Source of the DNA: an uncultured Oscillospiraceae bacterium
GTDB lineage: Bacteria; Bacillota; Clostridia; Oscillospirales; Oscillospiraceae
Assembly (NCBI GenBank): GCA_910587785.1
Contig: CAJUOA010000032.1
Location: forward strand, 1 to 28,617
DNA: 28,617 bases
Direction of reading: 5' to 3'
Of the stretch, positions 14,918 to 21,958 are shown one piece after another (position 1 is the stretch's first letter; each line of letters starts with the position of its first letter). Under the pieces are notes generated by a model that ran no database searches, was not told where the DNA came from, and was given only the letters and a program-made list of their open reading frames with translations. Both the position numbers and the translations under genes were made by a program.

Positions 14918-15432
14918 TGGTATACGGTGCGGTCTTGAAGAAAGGGGAGCGTTACTACTCCTATCTGGGCAAGGTCTTTGCGGCCATCGGCAACGCCCAG
15001 CGAAACTACAACTGGCTCATCTCCTATCCCGACTGCTTTCCGGCGACGCCGGAGTTCGGGGCGCTTCTGGCCCGGGAACACTGCTGGCTGACCGGAGAGG
15101 AGCTCACCGAGATGATCCGGCAGGAGGACTTCCAGTGGGTCTGGGGGGTGCTGTCCGGGTTTGCGAAGGATATTTCCTGGGAAAAGGTGATGGAGTATCC
15201 CGTCCCGGATGCGGATAGCCCCGGATTCTGGAGATACCCCCTGGTCCTGGAGCATCCGCTGGCAAGCCTTGAGATTGCGGCTTTTGACTCAAGCATGACG
15301 TTGCTGGTAAGCAGAGAAAAGAAGCACGTGGACGGCTTCCGGACATTTTTCTCCTTAAGCGGGGACCTGGCGGAAGAAAACGAAGCGTACCAGAAAAATT
15401 GTGTGAAAGGCGGGACTCACTATGCTGATTAA
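14914..15432 (+). CDS. Unknown protein inside the codB-codA operon
   Basis: A 172-residue soluble protein whose start (ATG 14914, or the adjacent ATG 14917) overlaps the codB stop and whose end overlaps codA by 11 bases; it is therefore translationally coupled to both. The sequence is rich in tryptophan and aromatic residues (NYNWLISYPDCFPATPEFG, CWLTGEELTEMIRQEDFQWV, WGVLSGFAKDISWEKVMEYP, GFWRYPLVLEHPLASLEIAA) with no membrane segment, signal peptide or catalytic motif that I recognise. It may belong to a small family of Firmicutes proteins such as DUF2691, but this is a memory-based suggestion, not a match. The tight coupling suggests a role with cytosine uptake or deamination, or a cassette inserted without harming polarity. 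Confidence 0.8.
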   Translation: MMVYGAVLKKGERYYSYLGKVFAAIGNAQRNYNWLISYPDCFPATPEFGALLAREHCWLTGEELTEMIRQEDFQWVWGVLSGFAKDISWEKVMEYPVPDADSPGFWRYPLVLEHPLASLEIAAFDSSMTLLVSREKKHVDGFRTFFSLSGDLAEENEAYQKNCVKGGTHYAD

Positions 15433-16657
15433 AAATGTATCCATTGAAAATGCAGCCCAGGCGTCGGACATCCGGGTGACGGACGGAAAATTTGAGGAGA
15501 TCGGGCCGGACCTTGCCCCCCGGGCAGGGGAGGAGGTCCTCGACTGCACCGGAAAGCTGGTCCTGCCCCCCTTTATCGAGTCCCACGTCCACCTGGACAC
15601 CTGCCTGACCGCCGGGGAGCCGGTGTGGAACCAGTCCGGGACCCTCTTCGAGGGCATCCGGTGCTGGTCCCTGCGGAAGGAGAGCCTTACCAAACAGGAT
15701 GTCCGGGACCGGGTGAACCGGGCGGTACGGATGCAGGCCCGGAACGGGGTGCAGTTCGTGCGGACCCATGTGGACGTGACGGACCCGAAGCTGACGGCCA
15801 TGGAGGCCATGCTGGAGCTCAGGGAGGAGCTGAGGGGCACCGTCGATATCCAGGTGGTAGCATTTCCCCAGGAGGGGATCGACTCCTTCCCCAATGGGCG
15901 CAGGCTCATGGAGGATGCGGTGCGCATGGGGGCCGACGTGGTGGGCGCCATTCCCCACTTCGAGTTCACCCGGGAGTACGCGGTGGAGTCCCTGAACTTC
16001 GCCGTGGAGCTTGCGGAGAAGTACGGCAAGCTGGTGGACGTCCACTGCGACGAGATCGACGACGAGCAGAGCCGGGGGCTGGAGGTCCTTGCCGCCCGTG
16101 CCTACGAGTCGGGCCTGAAGGACCGGGTCACCGCGAGCCATACCACCGCCATGCACTCCTACAACAACGCCTATGTGACGAAGCTCATGCGTCTTTTAAA
16201 GCTCTCGGAGATCAACTTCGTCTCCAACCCCCTGGTGAACACCCATCTCCAGGGCCGCATGGACACCTACCCAAAGCGCCGGGGCGTCACGCGGGTGAAG
16301 GAGCTCCTGGCGGAGGGGATCAACGTCTCCTTCGGCCACGACGACGTCTTCGACCCCTGGTACCCCCTGGGGACCGGCAACGTGCGGGACGCAGTGTTCA
16401 TGGGCCTCCACGTCTGTCAGATGATGGGGTATCAGGAGATCATGGACTCCTACAAGCTCATCTCCGCCAACGCCGCCAAGACCCTCCACCTGGGGGAGCG
16501 CTACGGCATCCAGGCGGGCAGGCCCGCGAGCTTCATTGTCCTGGACGCGGAGAATTTTTATAACGCCCTCAACCAGAAGAGCGAGGTGCTCTATTCCTTC
16601 AAAAACGGACGTCTGATCGCCAAAAGCGCCCCCGCTGTGCGCGAGGTTCTGTTCTAA
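15422..16657 (+). CDS. codA: Cytosine deaminase
   Basis: Amidohydrolase-fold metalloenzyme turning cytosine into uracil and ammonia (pyrimidine salvage); 411 residues, cytosolic. Metal and catalytic residues match E. coli CodA at a constant offset of six: H55 and H57 (ESHVHLDT), H208 with E211 (VDVHCDEIDDEQ), H240 (ASHTTAMHSYNN) and D307 (FGHDDVFDPWYPLG). The QGRMDTYPKRRGVTRVKELL block is also typical. The Shine-Dalgarno (GAAAGGCGGGACTCACT) lies inside the preceding gene. The operon ends at hairpins from 16665. With codB it makes a complete cytosine-to-uracil salvage unit. Some close amidohydrolases use isoguanine or related bases, so exact substrate is inferred. Confidence 0.95.
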   Translation: MLIKNVSIENAAQASDIRVTDGKFEEIGPDLAPRAGEEVLDCTGKLVLPPFIESHVHLDTCLTAGEPVWNQSGTLFEGIRCWSLRKESLTKQDVRDRVNRAVRMQARNGVQFVRTHVDVTDPKLTAMEAMLELREELRGTVDIQVVAFPQEGIDSFPNGRRLMEDAVRMGADVVGAIPHFEFTREYAVESLNFAVELAEKYGKLVDVHCDEIDDEQSRGLEVLAARAYESGLKDRVTASHTTAMHSYNNAYVTKLMRLLKLSEINFVSNPLVNTHLQGRMDTYPKRRGVTRVKELLAEGINVSFGHDDVFDPWYPLGTGNVRDAVFMGLHVCQMMGYQEIMDSYKLISANAAKTLHLGERYGIQAGRPASFIVLDAENFYNALNQKSEVLYSFKNGRLIAKSAPAVREVLF

Positions 16658-16664
16658 AAGCAAA

Positions 16665-16699
16665 AACGCCTTGCCCATGTGACCCATGAGCAAGGCGTT
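16665..16699 (+). terminator. Terminator hairpin after codA
   Basis: AACGCCTTGC (16665-16674) and GCAAGGCGTT (16690-16699) pair over 10 bp; ATG-rich loop sequence could extend the stem. GCAAGG can also pair with CCTTGC at about 16702-16707. A T-rich stretch (GTTTTTCTTTTTT) follows some 20 bases on. Confidence 0.65.
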
Positions 16700-16731
16700 A
16701 GCCTTGCGGACAAAAAGTTTTTCTTTTTTCG

Positions 16732-16767
16732 CTTCCTTTTTTCTTTGTACACAAAGAAAAAAGGAAG
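16732..16767. terminator. Perfect 17-bp palindrome, convergent terminator
   Basis: CTTCCTTTTTTCTTTGT (16732-16748) and ACAAAGAAAAAAGGAAG (16751-16767) are exact inverted repeats with a 2-base centre. It sits 5 bases after the stop of the minus-strand TIGR01440 gene and after codA on the plus strand. On the minus strand it is followed by GCGAAAAAAG rather than a T-run, so it may act as a bidirectional processing or termination element, or be a dispersed genomic repeat. Confidence 0.6.
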
Positions 16768-16772
16768 TTCTT

Positions 16773-17321
16773 TTACTCATAGCACGCCCTGCTCCCGCCG
16801 ATAAACTTAGGCCGGGTCCGGGCGCAGAGGAGGAGGGCACAGCCGATGTGGTCCAGGCTCAGCCGCACGGGCACGGCCACGTCCCGCAGGTGCATCCCAA
16901 TGAGGGTGCCGCCGATGTCCAGGCCGGCGTGGGCGCGGATGTGCTCCACGGCCACCGGATGCCGGAAGGCATCCCAGGCGGCGGTGGCGAAGGAGCCTCC
17001 GGCCTTGGGCTGGGGGCGGACGCTGACGGGATCGTACCCGTATCGGGCGGCGCAGTCCGCCTCCAGGATGAGGGCGCGGTTGAGGTGCTCACAGCACTGG
17101 GCGGCGAGGCAGATGCCCCGCTCCTCCAGCAGGGGAAGGATGCCCCGCAGGACCGCTTGGGCAGTCTCCGGGCTGGAGGCCTTGCCGATGCGTCCGCCGG
17201 TGATCTCTGAGGAGGAGCAGCCCACCACGAAGATGCTGCCCGGAGCGAGGGCGGCGGCCTCCAACAGCTCCAGCGCCGCCTGGCGAGACTGGGCCTCGAT
17301 GTCCTGTAATGTGAATTCCAT
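16773..17321 (-). CDS. TIGR01440 / UPF0340 (YwlG-like) family protein
   Basis: Cytosolic protein of 182 residues from a family of unknown function widespread in Firmicutes. Recognisable blocks: FVVGCSSSEITGGRIGKASS, then ERGICLAAQCCEHLNRALIL, HAGLDIGGTLIGMHLRDVAV and PVRLSLDHIGCALLLCARTR, with the FIGGSRA ending. The start at 17321 (MEFTLQD) is decided by AGAAAGG spaced 9 bases before it; the ATG three codons earlier touches that Shine-Dalgarno. It is the last gene of a three-gene minus-strand transcript, 34 bases after the 499-residue unknown gene. Confidence 0.9.
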   Translation of the reverse strand: MEFTLQDIEAQSRQAALELLEAAALAPGSIFVVGCSSSEITGGRIGKASSPETAQAVLRGILPLLEERGICLAAQCCEHLNRALILEADCAARYGYDPVSVRPQPKAGGSFATAAWDAFRHPVAVEHIRAHAGLDIGGTLIGMHLRDVAVPVRLSLDHIGCALLLCARTRPKFIGGSRACYE

Positions 17322-17355
17322 AGTTGTCATCCTTTCTGTCGTGTCGGTGGGAGGC

Positions 17356-18855
17356 TCAGTCCTCCAGGGCCTCCGTCAGGTCGAGTTCGATGTCCTCCGC
17401 CGTTTTTTGACGGAACACCAGCCGCCACTGGACCGCCTCCGGACACTCGAAGTACAGGGAGGAGCAGGCCGCTTTCGCGGTGGTGAAGGTCACAGGGCTG
17501 GACCGGGCTGTTATGGCGAATACAGCAACGGGGCCGTCTCCCTGGGCACTCGGTTCTTTCGGTCTGGGCTGGTCGCCGGAGGAGCAGTCCTGGACCCGGA
17601 AGGACCCCTTCGGGAGCTCCGGCTCGATCTGGTAGGTAAAGGTCGCGCAGTGGGTGGGGTAGACCATGCTGCCGTCCCGAAAATGGGCGCTGTCGAGCTC
17701 TTCCGCCTCATAGTCGAGAACGGTCAGGACGTGCGCCTCTCCGGTGACCGGATGGGTGAAGGGCACCGTCTGTCCCGGCCCGGATACGGTGAACCGGGGC
17801 CCCGGGACATCCTGCGGGCACCGCACCAGGCAGAGCCGGAAATCACGGACATGGAGGGGCTTCTTCCGGGTGGCCCAGGGGAGGGCAGAGCGGTGGATGG
17901 CCCACCCATAGCTCCGGTCCAGGCGGTAGTGGTCCAGGACCAGTTCCACCTCCGGGCTGGAGGCCTCATCGGGCTCCTGACAGGAGACAGGGACCCAGAA
18001 GGTGCCGCAACCGTGCTTCTGCCGGAGGATCTTGCCGTTGAGGACGGCGGAGACCGCTGCATCTAGGTTCATGGGATTTTCAGTTGACAACTGTGCCCGC
18101 TCCTCCAGAGTGAAATCTCCCGCTTCCGTACGAAGCCGCCACCTGTCCAGAAAATCCCGGATGGGCTCCTCCGGCACCCGGGCGCACAGGTCCACCACGA
18201 TTCCCGCCGTGCAGAGATACACCGCCGGGACATACCATGTGACATCTCCCCAGGAGAAGGTCCGGTCCACGGGGATCTCCTTCCCGGCGTGGCCCCGTCC
18301 GTAGCGGCCCCAGAAGTTGCTCTCAAAGGTCACCCTCCAGGGCGGGGCGGGCTGTGGAGGTTGGGGGAGGGCTTCCAGACACTCCTCGCTGTAGGTCAGC
18401 CGGTCGTAGTCAAAGGAAGCTTGGAGCTCCCGCAGGTAATCGTAGGGGGCGTCCATGGGGGAAAGGGAGAAGGCCTCCTTCAGCCGCTTCAGGACGGCTG
18501 TCTGTTCCGGTACAGGGGGATTCTCCTCCAGAAATTGGTCAAACTGCGCCCAATCCCAGCCGTAGGCCTGCTCCAAGGGGGCGAGATGTCCGCAGGAGAG
18601 GAGCAGACGTAAAAGGTCCTCAAAATTCCTGGCAATGGGGTGGACCCACTCCCCGGGGAGGCCCATGGGGTTGACGGCGAAGACCATCTCCCCGAAGCCC
18701 TCCACAAAACAGCAGTGGATGCCGTCCACGCCCTCCCAGCCGATGACCTCGGCCCCGAGGGGGGTGCAGAAATAGCCGCTGTGCCGGTCCCCGGCCTCCA
18801 GGCCCAGGGGGGCGAGGCTGATGCCTGCCTGTAAAAATGCCTCGTAACCGGTCAT
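17356..18855 (-). CDS. Large conserved hypothetical protein (499 residues)
   Basis: No function recognised. The product is soluble with no signal peptide. The first 110 residues (GDRHSGYFCTPLGAEVIGWE, GVDGIHCCFVEGFGEMVFAV, NPMGLPGEWVHPIARNFEDL) have a flavour of SMI1/KNR4-like modules, which measure 'distance' of a protein surface in immunity and regulation contexts, but this is a weak resemblance. The middle (WRVTFESNFWGRYGRGHAGK, RTFSWGDVTWYVPAVYLC) and end (TYQIEPELPKGSFRVQDCSS, QWRLVFRQKTAEDIELDLTE) look like beta-rich domains. The ATG overlaps the stop of the DUF2284 gene (ATGA), so the two are translationally coupled. Rich in tryptophan, cysteine and proline. Confidence 0.8.
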   Translation of the reverse strand: MTGYEAFLQAGISLAPLGLEAGDRHSGYFCTPLGAEVIGWEGVDGIHCCFVEGFGEMVFAVNPMGLPGEWVHPIARNFEDLLRLLLSCGHLAPLEQAYGWDWAQFDQFLEENPPVPEQTAVLKRLKEAFSLSPMDAPYDYLRELQASFDYDRLTYSEECLEALPQPPQPAPPWRVTFESNFWGRYGRGHAGKEIPVDRTFSWGDVTWYVPAVYLCTAGIVVDLCARVPEEPIRDFLDRWRLRTEAGDFTLEERAQLSTENPMNLDAAVSAVLNGKILRQKHGCGTFWVPVSCQEPDEASSPEVELVLDHYRLDRSYGWAIHRSALPWATRKKPLHVRDFRLCLVRCPQDVPGPRFTVSGPGQTVPFTHPVTGEAHVLTVLDYEAEELDSAHFRDGSMVYPTHCATFTYQIEPELPKGSFRVQDCSSGDQPRPKEPSAQGDGPVAVFAITARSSPVTFTTAKAACSSLYFECPEAVQWRLVFRQKTAEDIELDLTEALED

Positions 18856-19397
18856 GACGCCTCCTCATCAAACAGCAAAAGGCTGAACCATGTGACGATG
18901 TTCCCCTCCGCCCAAAAGCCAATGCCGTGGCGCTCGGACAGCTCCGTGACCAGGATGCCCTGGCTCTCCACACAGGGGAACATCCGGTCCGGGTGGCGGC
19001 AGGGGGCGTCGGGGTAGGTGCATTCCTCGCAGAGGGCGCAGGATTCGGTGGAGAGCACATAGGGCTCCACGCCCTGGGCCCGGAAGAGCTCCCGCACCGC
19101 CCGGGTGATCTCCTCGTGGTCTCCCCGGGTGTTCAGGGTCTCCCGGATGTCCGCGATGTCGCTCACCTCGGTCATGGTGGTGATGAGCAGGCCGTGGGGG
19201 CAGCGCAGGCAGCGGGCTTGGCAGTCCTCCACAGTCCCGCAGCCCGGCGGACAGGCCCAGCTTTTGCCGTACCGGGGACACTCCGTCTCGCAGATATACC
19301 GGACCCGGGGGGAGAAGGTCAGCTCCTCCGTCTCAAAAAAGAGGTATTCCACAATGGGCAGCTGCGTAAGCTGCCGCTCCAGCAATTCCCGATCCAT
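18852..19397 (-). CDS. DUF2284 predicted metal-binding protein
   Basis: Cysteine-rich cytosolic protein of 181 residues. Cysteines occur in clusters: ICETECPRYGKSWACPPGCG, then DCQARCLRCPHG and later STESCALCEECTYPDAPCRH; these suit iron-sulfur or zinc binding, as proposed for DUF2284, whose biochemical role is not known. The start at 19397 is chosen because GAGGAGGTTTGGA lies directly upstream; the long open extension to 19616 crosses the promoter. First gene of the operon DUF2284 - 499-residue unknown - TIGR01440, promoted from 19424-19452. Confidence 0.87.
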   Translation of the reverse strand: MDRELLERQLTQLPIVEYLFFETEELTFSPRVRYICETECPRYGKSWACPPGCGTVEDCQARCLRCPHGLLITTMTEVSDIADIRETLNTRGDHEEITRAVRELFRAQGVEPYVLSTESCALCEECTYPDAPCRHPDRMFPCVESQGILVTELSERHGIGFWAEGNIVTWFSLLLFDEEAS

Positions 19398-19423
19398 TCC
19401 AAACCTCCTCGCGCTTTTTTTCC

Positions 19424-19452
19424 AGTATACCACAGACTGTCCGCCGGTGCAA
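19424..19452 (-). promoter_or_regulatory. Promoter of the DUF2284 operon
   Basis: Minus strand TTGCAC (19447-19452) and TATACT (19424-19429), spacer 17 bases, about 27 bases before the ATG; the short leader contains only the Shine-Dalgarno. Confidence 0.72.
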
Positions 19453-19542
19453 CCGGGGATGCGCCTGCGCTTTTCCAGAAATAGAACATGTTTTGCATGG
19501 TAATCAGCACCAAATTGGATTATACTGCATAACTTGTTCTTG

Positions 19543-19548
19543 TACAAT
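19543..19548 (+). promoter_or_regulatory. Probable -10 box of the dapA promoter
   Basis: TACAAT lies 25 bases before the dapA GTG. No good -35 hexamer is found 16-18 bases upstream (TTATAC is the sequence there), so the promoter may be weak or depend on an activator. Confidence 0.4.
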
Positions 19549-19572
19549 GGTATCAAAAAAGGAGGTCTCCCT

Positions 19573-20460
19573 GTGAAACAAGCTATTTTTACCGGTTCCG
19601 GTGTGGCGTTGGTCACCCCCTTTACATCCGGCGGCGTGGACTACCCCGCCCTGGAGAAGCTGCTGGACTTCCAGCTGGACCGCGGGACGGACGCCGTCAT
19701 CGTCTGCGGCACCACCGGCGAGGCGGCCACTATGAGCTATGCCGAGCGCATGGCGGTAATCGAGGCCGTGGTCCGGCGTGTGGACGGCAGGGTCCCCGTC
19801 ATCGCCGGGAGCGGGGCCAACTGCACGGAAACGGCCATCGCCCTCTCCCGGGACGCCGTCTCCGCCGGAGCGGACGGCCTGCTGGTGGTGACGCCCTTCT
19901 ACAACAAGGCCACCCAGCGGGGGCTGGTCCGCCACTACACCGCCGTGGCGGACGCGGCGGAAAAGCCGGTCATCCTCTACAACGTCCCCTCCCGCACCGG
20001 GGTCAAGTGCACGGCGGAGACCTACGCCGCCCTGGCACAGCACCCCAACATCCTGGGCGTGAAGGAGGCGGGCGGGGACTTGGCCCTCATCCAGAAGACC
20101 CGGGAGCTCTGCCCGGAGGACTTCTACATCTGGTCCGGCAACGACGACGAGACCGCGCCCATCATGCTCCTGGGAGGGAAGGGGGTCATCTCGGTGGCGG
20201 CCAACGTGGCGCCGGATCGGATGCACGATCTGACCCGCGCCTGCCTGGAGGGCGACTTCGTCTCCGCGGGGCGGATGCAGCTGGAGCTACGCGCCCTCTG
20301 CGAGGCCCTTTTCTGGGAGGTCAACCCCATCCCCGTCAAGACGGCCCTGGCTCTCATGGGCATGTGTGAGGAGGTCTTCCGCCTGCCCCTGTGCGAGATG
20401 GAGCCGGAGAACCGGGAGCGTCTCGCGGCGGTGCTCCAGCGGTACGGCCTCGTGAGCTGA
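19573..20460 (+). CDS. dapA: 4-hydroxy-tetrahydrodipicolinate synthase
   Basis: Condenses pyruvate with aspartate semialdehyde, the committed step to diaminopimelate and lysine. It is 295 residues, normal length. Schiff-base lysine about K164 (NILGVKEAGGDL), tyrosine Y136 and arginine R141 (ILYNVPSRTGV), and the pyruvate-binding GTTGE at 46-50 are all present. The GTG start at 19573 is chosen from AAAAAAGGAGGTCTCCCT; an ATG frame from 19534 would cover the -10 box. Close relatives of this fold (N-acetylneuraminate lyase and others) lack this exact motif set, so DapA is favoured. No other lysine genes lie nearby. Confidence 0.94.
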   Translation: MKQAIFTGSGVALVTPFTSGGVDYPALEKLLDFQLDRGTDAVIVCGTTGEAATMSYAERMAVIEAVVRRVDGRVPVIAGSGANCTETAIALSRDAVSAGADGLLVVTPFYNKATQRGLVRHYTAVADAAEKPVILYNVPSRTGVKCTAETYAALAQHPNILGVKEAGGDLALIQKTRELCPEDFYIWSGNDDETAPIMLLGGKGVISVAANVAPDRMHDLTRACLEGDFVSAGRMQLELRALCEALFWEVNPIPVKTALALMGMCEEVFRLPLCEMEPENRERLAAVLQRYGLVS

Positions 20461-20468
20461 AATTTTCC

Positions 20469-20497
20469 TTGTCTTTCGCCCTTCTCTGTGCTATGAT
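20469..20497 (+). promoter_or_regulatory. Promoter of the GNAT gene at 20527
   Basis: TTGTCT (20469-20474) and TATGAT (20492-20497) with a 17-base spacer, 30 bases before the ATG. Confidence 0.7.
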
Positions 20498-20526
20498 ATG
20501 AAAAAATTTATGGAAGAGGGATCACG

Positions 20527-21039
20527 ATGGAGACTGTCGGGCGCTTTTTCATCCGCGACATGACGGAGGCGGACATGGATGGCAAGGGTTACGTCCACTA
20601 CCAGTCCTGGCTGGAGACCTACACGGGCCTGATGGAGGAACCCATCCTTGCCGCCCACAGCCTGGAGCGCTGTCAGGAGACGGCGCGGAAGTGGCCGGAG
20701 AACACCCTCGTGGTCCTGGACCGGGAGAGAGGGGAACGGGTGGCGGGCTTTGCCTGCTTCCTGCCCGAGGCGCGGGAGTTCGTCACCGTGCCCGGCGCGT
20801 CGGAGGTCACGGCGATCTACCTCTTGGCGGAGTACCAGGGCCTGGGCCTGGGACGGCGGCTGATGGAGGCGTGCCTGGAGCGGCTTCCATGGCCCAAAGT
20901 GGTCCTCTTCGTCCTCAAGGGCAACGAGAAGGCCATCGGCTTCTACGAACATATGGGCTTCCGCATGACGGGGTCGGAGTACGTCTCCAAGACCCGCCAC
21001 GGAGAGCTGACAGAGCTGGAAATGGTGCTGGAGCGCTGA
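20527..21039 (+). CDS. GNAT family N-acetyltransferase
   Basis: A 170-residue cytosolic acetyltransferase with the full GNAT core: ERVAGFACFLPEAREF, SEVTAIYLLAEYQGLGLGRR with the acetyl-CoA loop Q-G-L-G-L-G (Q/RxxGxG), and the late VVLFVLKGNEKAIGFYEHMG, then GFR. The start has GGAAGAGGGATCACG before it. It follows dapA but carries its own promoter and terminator, so it is probably monocistronic. Substrate unknown. Confidence 0.9.
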   Translation: METVGRFFIRDMTEADMDGKGYVHYQSWLETYTGLMEEPILAAHSLERCQETARKWPENTLVVLDRERGERVAGFACFLPEAREFVTVPGASEVTAIYLLAEYQGLGLGRRLMEACLERLPWPKVVLFVLKGNEKAIGFYEHMGFRMTGSEYVSKTRHGELTELEMVLER

Positions 21040-21050
21040 AAAGCGCTCCA
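21029..21050. terminator. Bidirectional terminator between the GNAT gene and the MerR gene
   Basis: TGGAGCGCT (21029-21037) and AGCGCTCCA (21042-21050) form a perfect 9-bp stem closed by a GAAA tetraloop and followed by GCTTTTTGT. The stem overlaps the GNAT stop codon. The MerR gene's stop lies 8 bases beyond, so it serves convergent transcripts. Confidence 0.85.
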
Positions 21051-21058
21051 GCTTTTTG

Positions 21059-21826
21059 TCAGTTCTGATCGTAGTAGGCCCGGATGGCCTTGGCGAAGAA
21101 CGCCGCACAGCCGGGGGCTACCTTTTCATAGTACGCGGTGAACCGCTCGTCCTGGCCGTACATGTCCACCAAGTCCGTGTGGCTCTGGGGCGTGAGCATC
21201 TCCGGCGTCCAGTAGTGGAGCAGCCACGCGCGGTGGAGGCGGCAGGCCTCCCGGGCGTCGGTCCCGGCGGGGTCGTCCGCCGCCATGGCCCGGCGCAGGG
21301 CCTCCTGATAGCCGGCCTCCTCCTCCTGCATCTTCGTCCACGCCTCCTCGCTCATTCCGGAGAAAAGACGGATCGTCTCATCGACCGTCTCCCGTCCGTA
21401 CTTCTCCCGTGCCTCCTGGCCGTAGGCGGCCTCGTTCTCGGCGATAGCCCGGGACTTCAGGGCCTCGAATTTTTCCTTGTCGTTCATTTCATGTCCTCCT
21501 TCCAAGGTCTCTAACGTGCGGCTGACGGTGCGGATGAGCTCCTCCACCCGCTGCCGCTGGGCCAGGAGGCGGCCCAGGTGGGCCCGCAGAGCCTCAGCCC
21601 GGTCGTAGGACGGGTCGTCCAGCGCCCGGCGGACCTCCTCCAGGGTGAGGCCCAGCTCCCGGTAGAGCAGGATCTGCTGGAGACGGTCCACCTCCGCCGG
21701 GCCGTAGCGCCGGTACGCGTTCTCCCGGTCCCGGACCGGGCAGAGCAGGCCGATGGCGTCGTAGTAGCGCAGGGTCCGGGGCGTCAGGCCCGTCAGACGG
21801 GAGAGCTCTTTTACGGTGTAGGGCAT
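21059..21826 (-). CDS. MerR family regulator with TipAS-like ligand domain (TipAL-like)
   Basis: Transcription factor of 255 residues. The amino-terminal winged-helix MerR domain starts PYTVKELSRLTGLTPRTLRY and continues YDAIGLLCPVR and YRRYGPAEVDRLQQILLYRE, followed by a dimerisation coiled coil (RAHLGRLLAQRQRVEELIRT). The carboxyl half (FEALKSRAIAENEAAYGQEA; YYEKVAPGCAAFFAKAIRAY) is the alpha-helical TipAS antibiotic-recognition domain, which in Streptomyces binds thiopeptides. The ATG at 21826 is preferred over the GTG at 21835 because AGGAGG is 8 bases before the ATG and overlaps the GTG. A typical MerR operator lies just upstream, so the gene is probably autoregulated. A second start inside the gene may give the ligand domain alone. 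Confidence 0.93.
   Translation of the reverse strand: MPYTVKELSRLTGLTPRTLRYYDAIGLLCPVRDRENAYRRYGPAEVDRLQQILLYRELGLTLEEVRRALDDPSYDRAEALRAHLGRLLAQRQRVEELIRTVSRTLETLEGGHEMNDKEKFEALKSRAIAENEAAYGQEAREKYGRETVDETIRLFSGMSEEAWTKMQEEEAGYQEALRRAMAADDPAGTDAREACRLHRAWLLHYWTPEMLTPQSHTDLVDMYGQDERFTAYYEKVAPGCAAFFAKAIRAYYDQN
21485..21501 (-). promoter_or_regulatory. Internal ribosome binding site and start for the TipAS-like domain
   Basis: Within the MerR gene AAGGAGGA (complement of 21494-21501) stands 7 bases before an in-frame ATG (21485-21487) that starts the ligand domain at MNDKEKFEALKSR. It would give a separate 142-residue protein, as known for TipAS from tipA in Streptomyces lividans. Confidence 0.6.
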
Positions 21827-21846
21827 CTGTGTCACCTCCTGGATTT

Positions 21847-21877
21847 AGAATAGACCATGACGCGGCGTCAAGGTCAA
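21847..21877 (-). promoter_or_regulatory. MerR-type promoter with operator dyad in a 19-bp spacer
   Basis: Minus strand -35 TTGACC (21872-21877) and -10 TATTCT (21847-21852) are separated by 19 bases, the over-long spacing that MerR activators correct. The interval 21853-21875 is a 10-bp inverted repeat (GACCTTGACG / CGTCATGGTC, one mismatch) around a CCG centre. The predicted start is about 14 bases before the regulator's ATG, indicating autoregulation. Confidence 0.85.
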
Positions 21878-21878
21878 G

Positions 21879-21895
21879 TTTTTTTTTTTTTTTTT
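21879..21895. repeat. T17 homopolymer (A-tract upstream of the MerR promoter)
   Basis: Seventeen consecutive T on the plus strand; on the minus strand this is an A-tract one base upstream of the MerR -35 box, where an UP element would sit. Length may vary by slippage and may be imprecise in the assembly. Confidence 0.8.
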
Positions 21896-21896
21896 G

Positions 21897-21925
21897 TTGA
21901 AATCGAGAATTGGCTGTGATAAACT
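21897..21925 (+). promoter_or_regulatory. Promoter of the GNAT-CPBP pair
   Basis: TTGAAA (21897-21902) and TAAACT (21920-21925), spacer 17 bases, 33 bases before the ATG at 21959; divergent from the MerR promoter with the T-tract between. Confidence 0.6.
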
Positions 21926-21958
21926 GAAACAGGATTTATTTTCATAAGGAGAAGCGCC

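Noticed and set aside
19453..19572. A lysine riboswitch upstream of dapA.
   Set aside because: The space between the divergent promoters and dapA is too short and the likely leader is only about 20 bases, far less than the L-box needs.
21827..21835. Start of the MerR regulator at GTG 21835.
   Set aside because: That codon overlaps the Shine-Dalgarno; ATG 21826 has the correct spacing and matches the family amino terminus.
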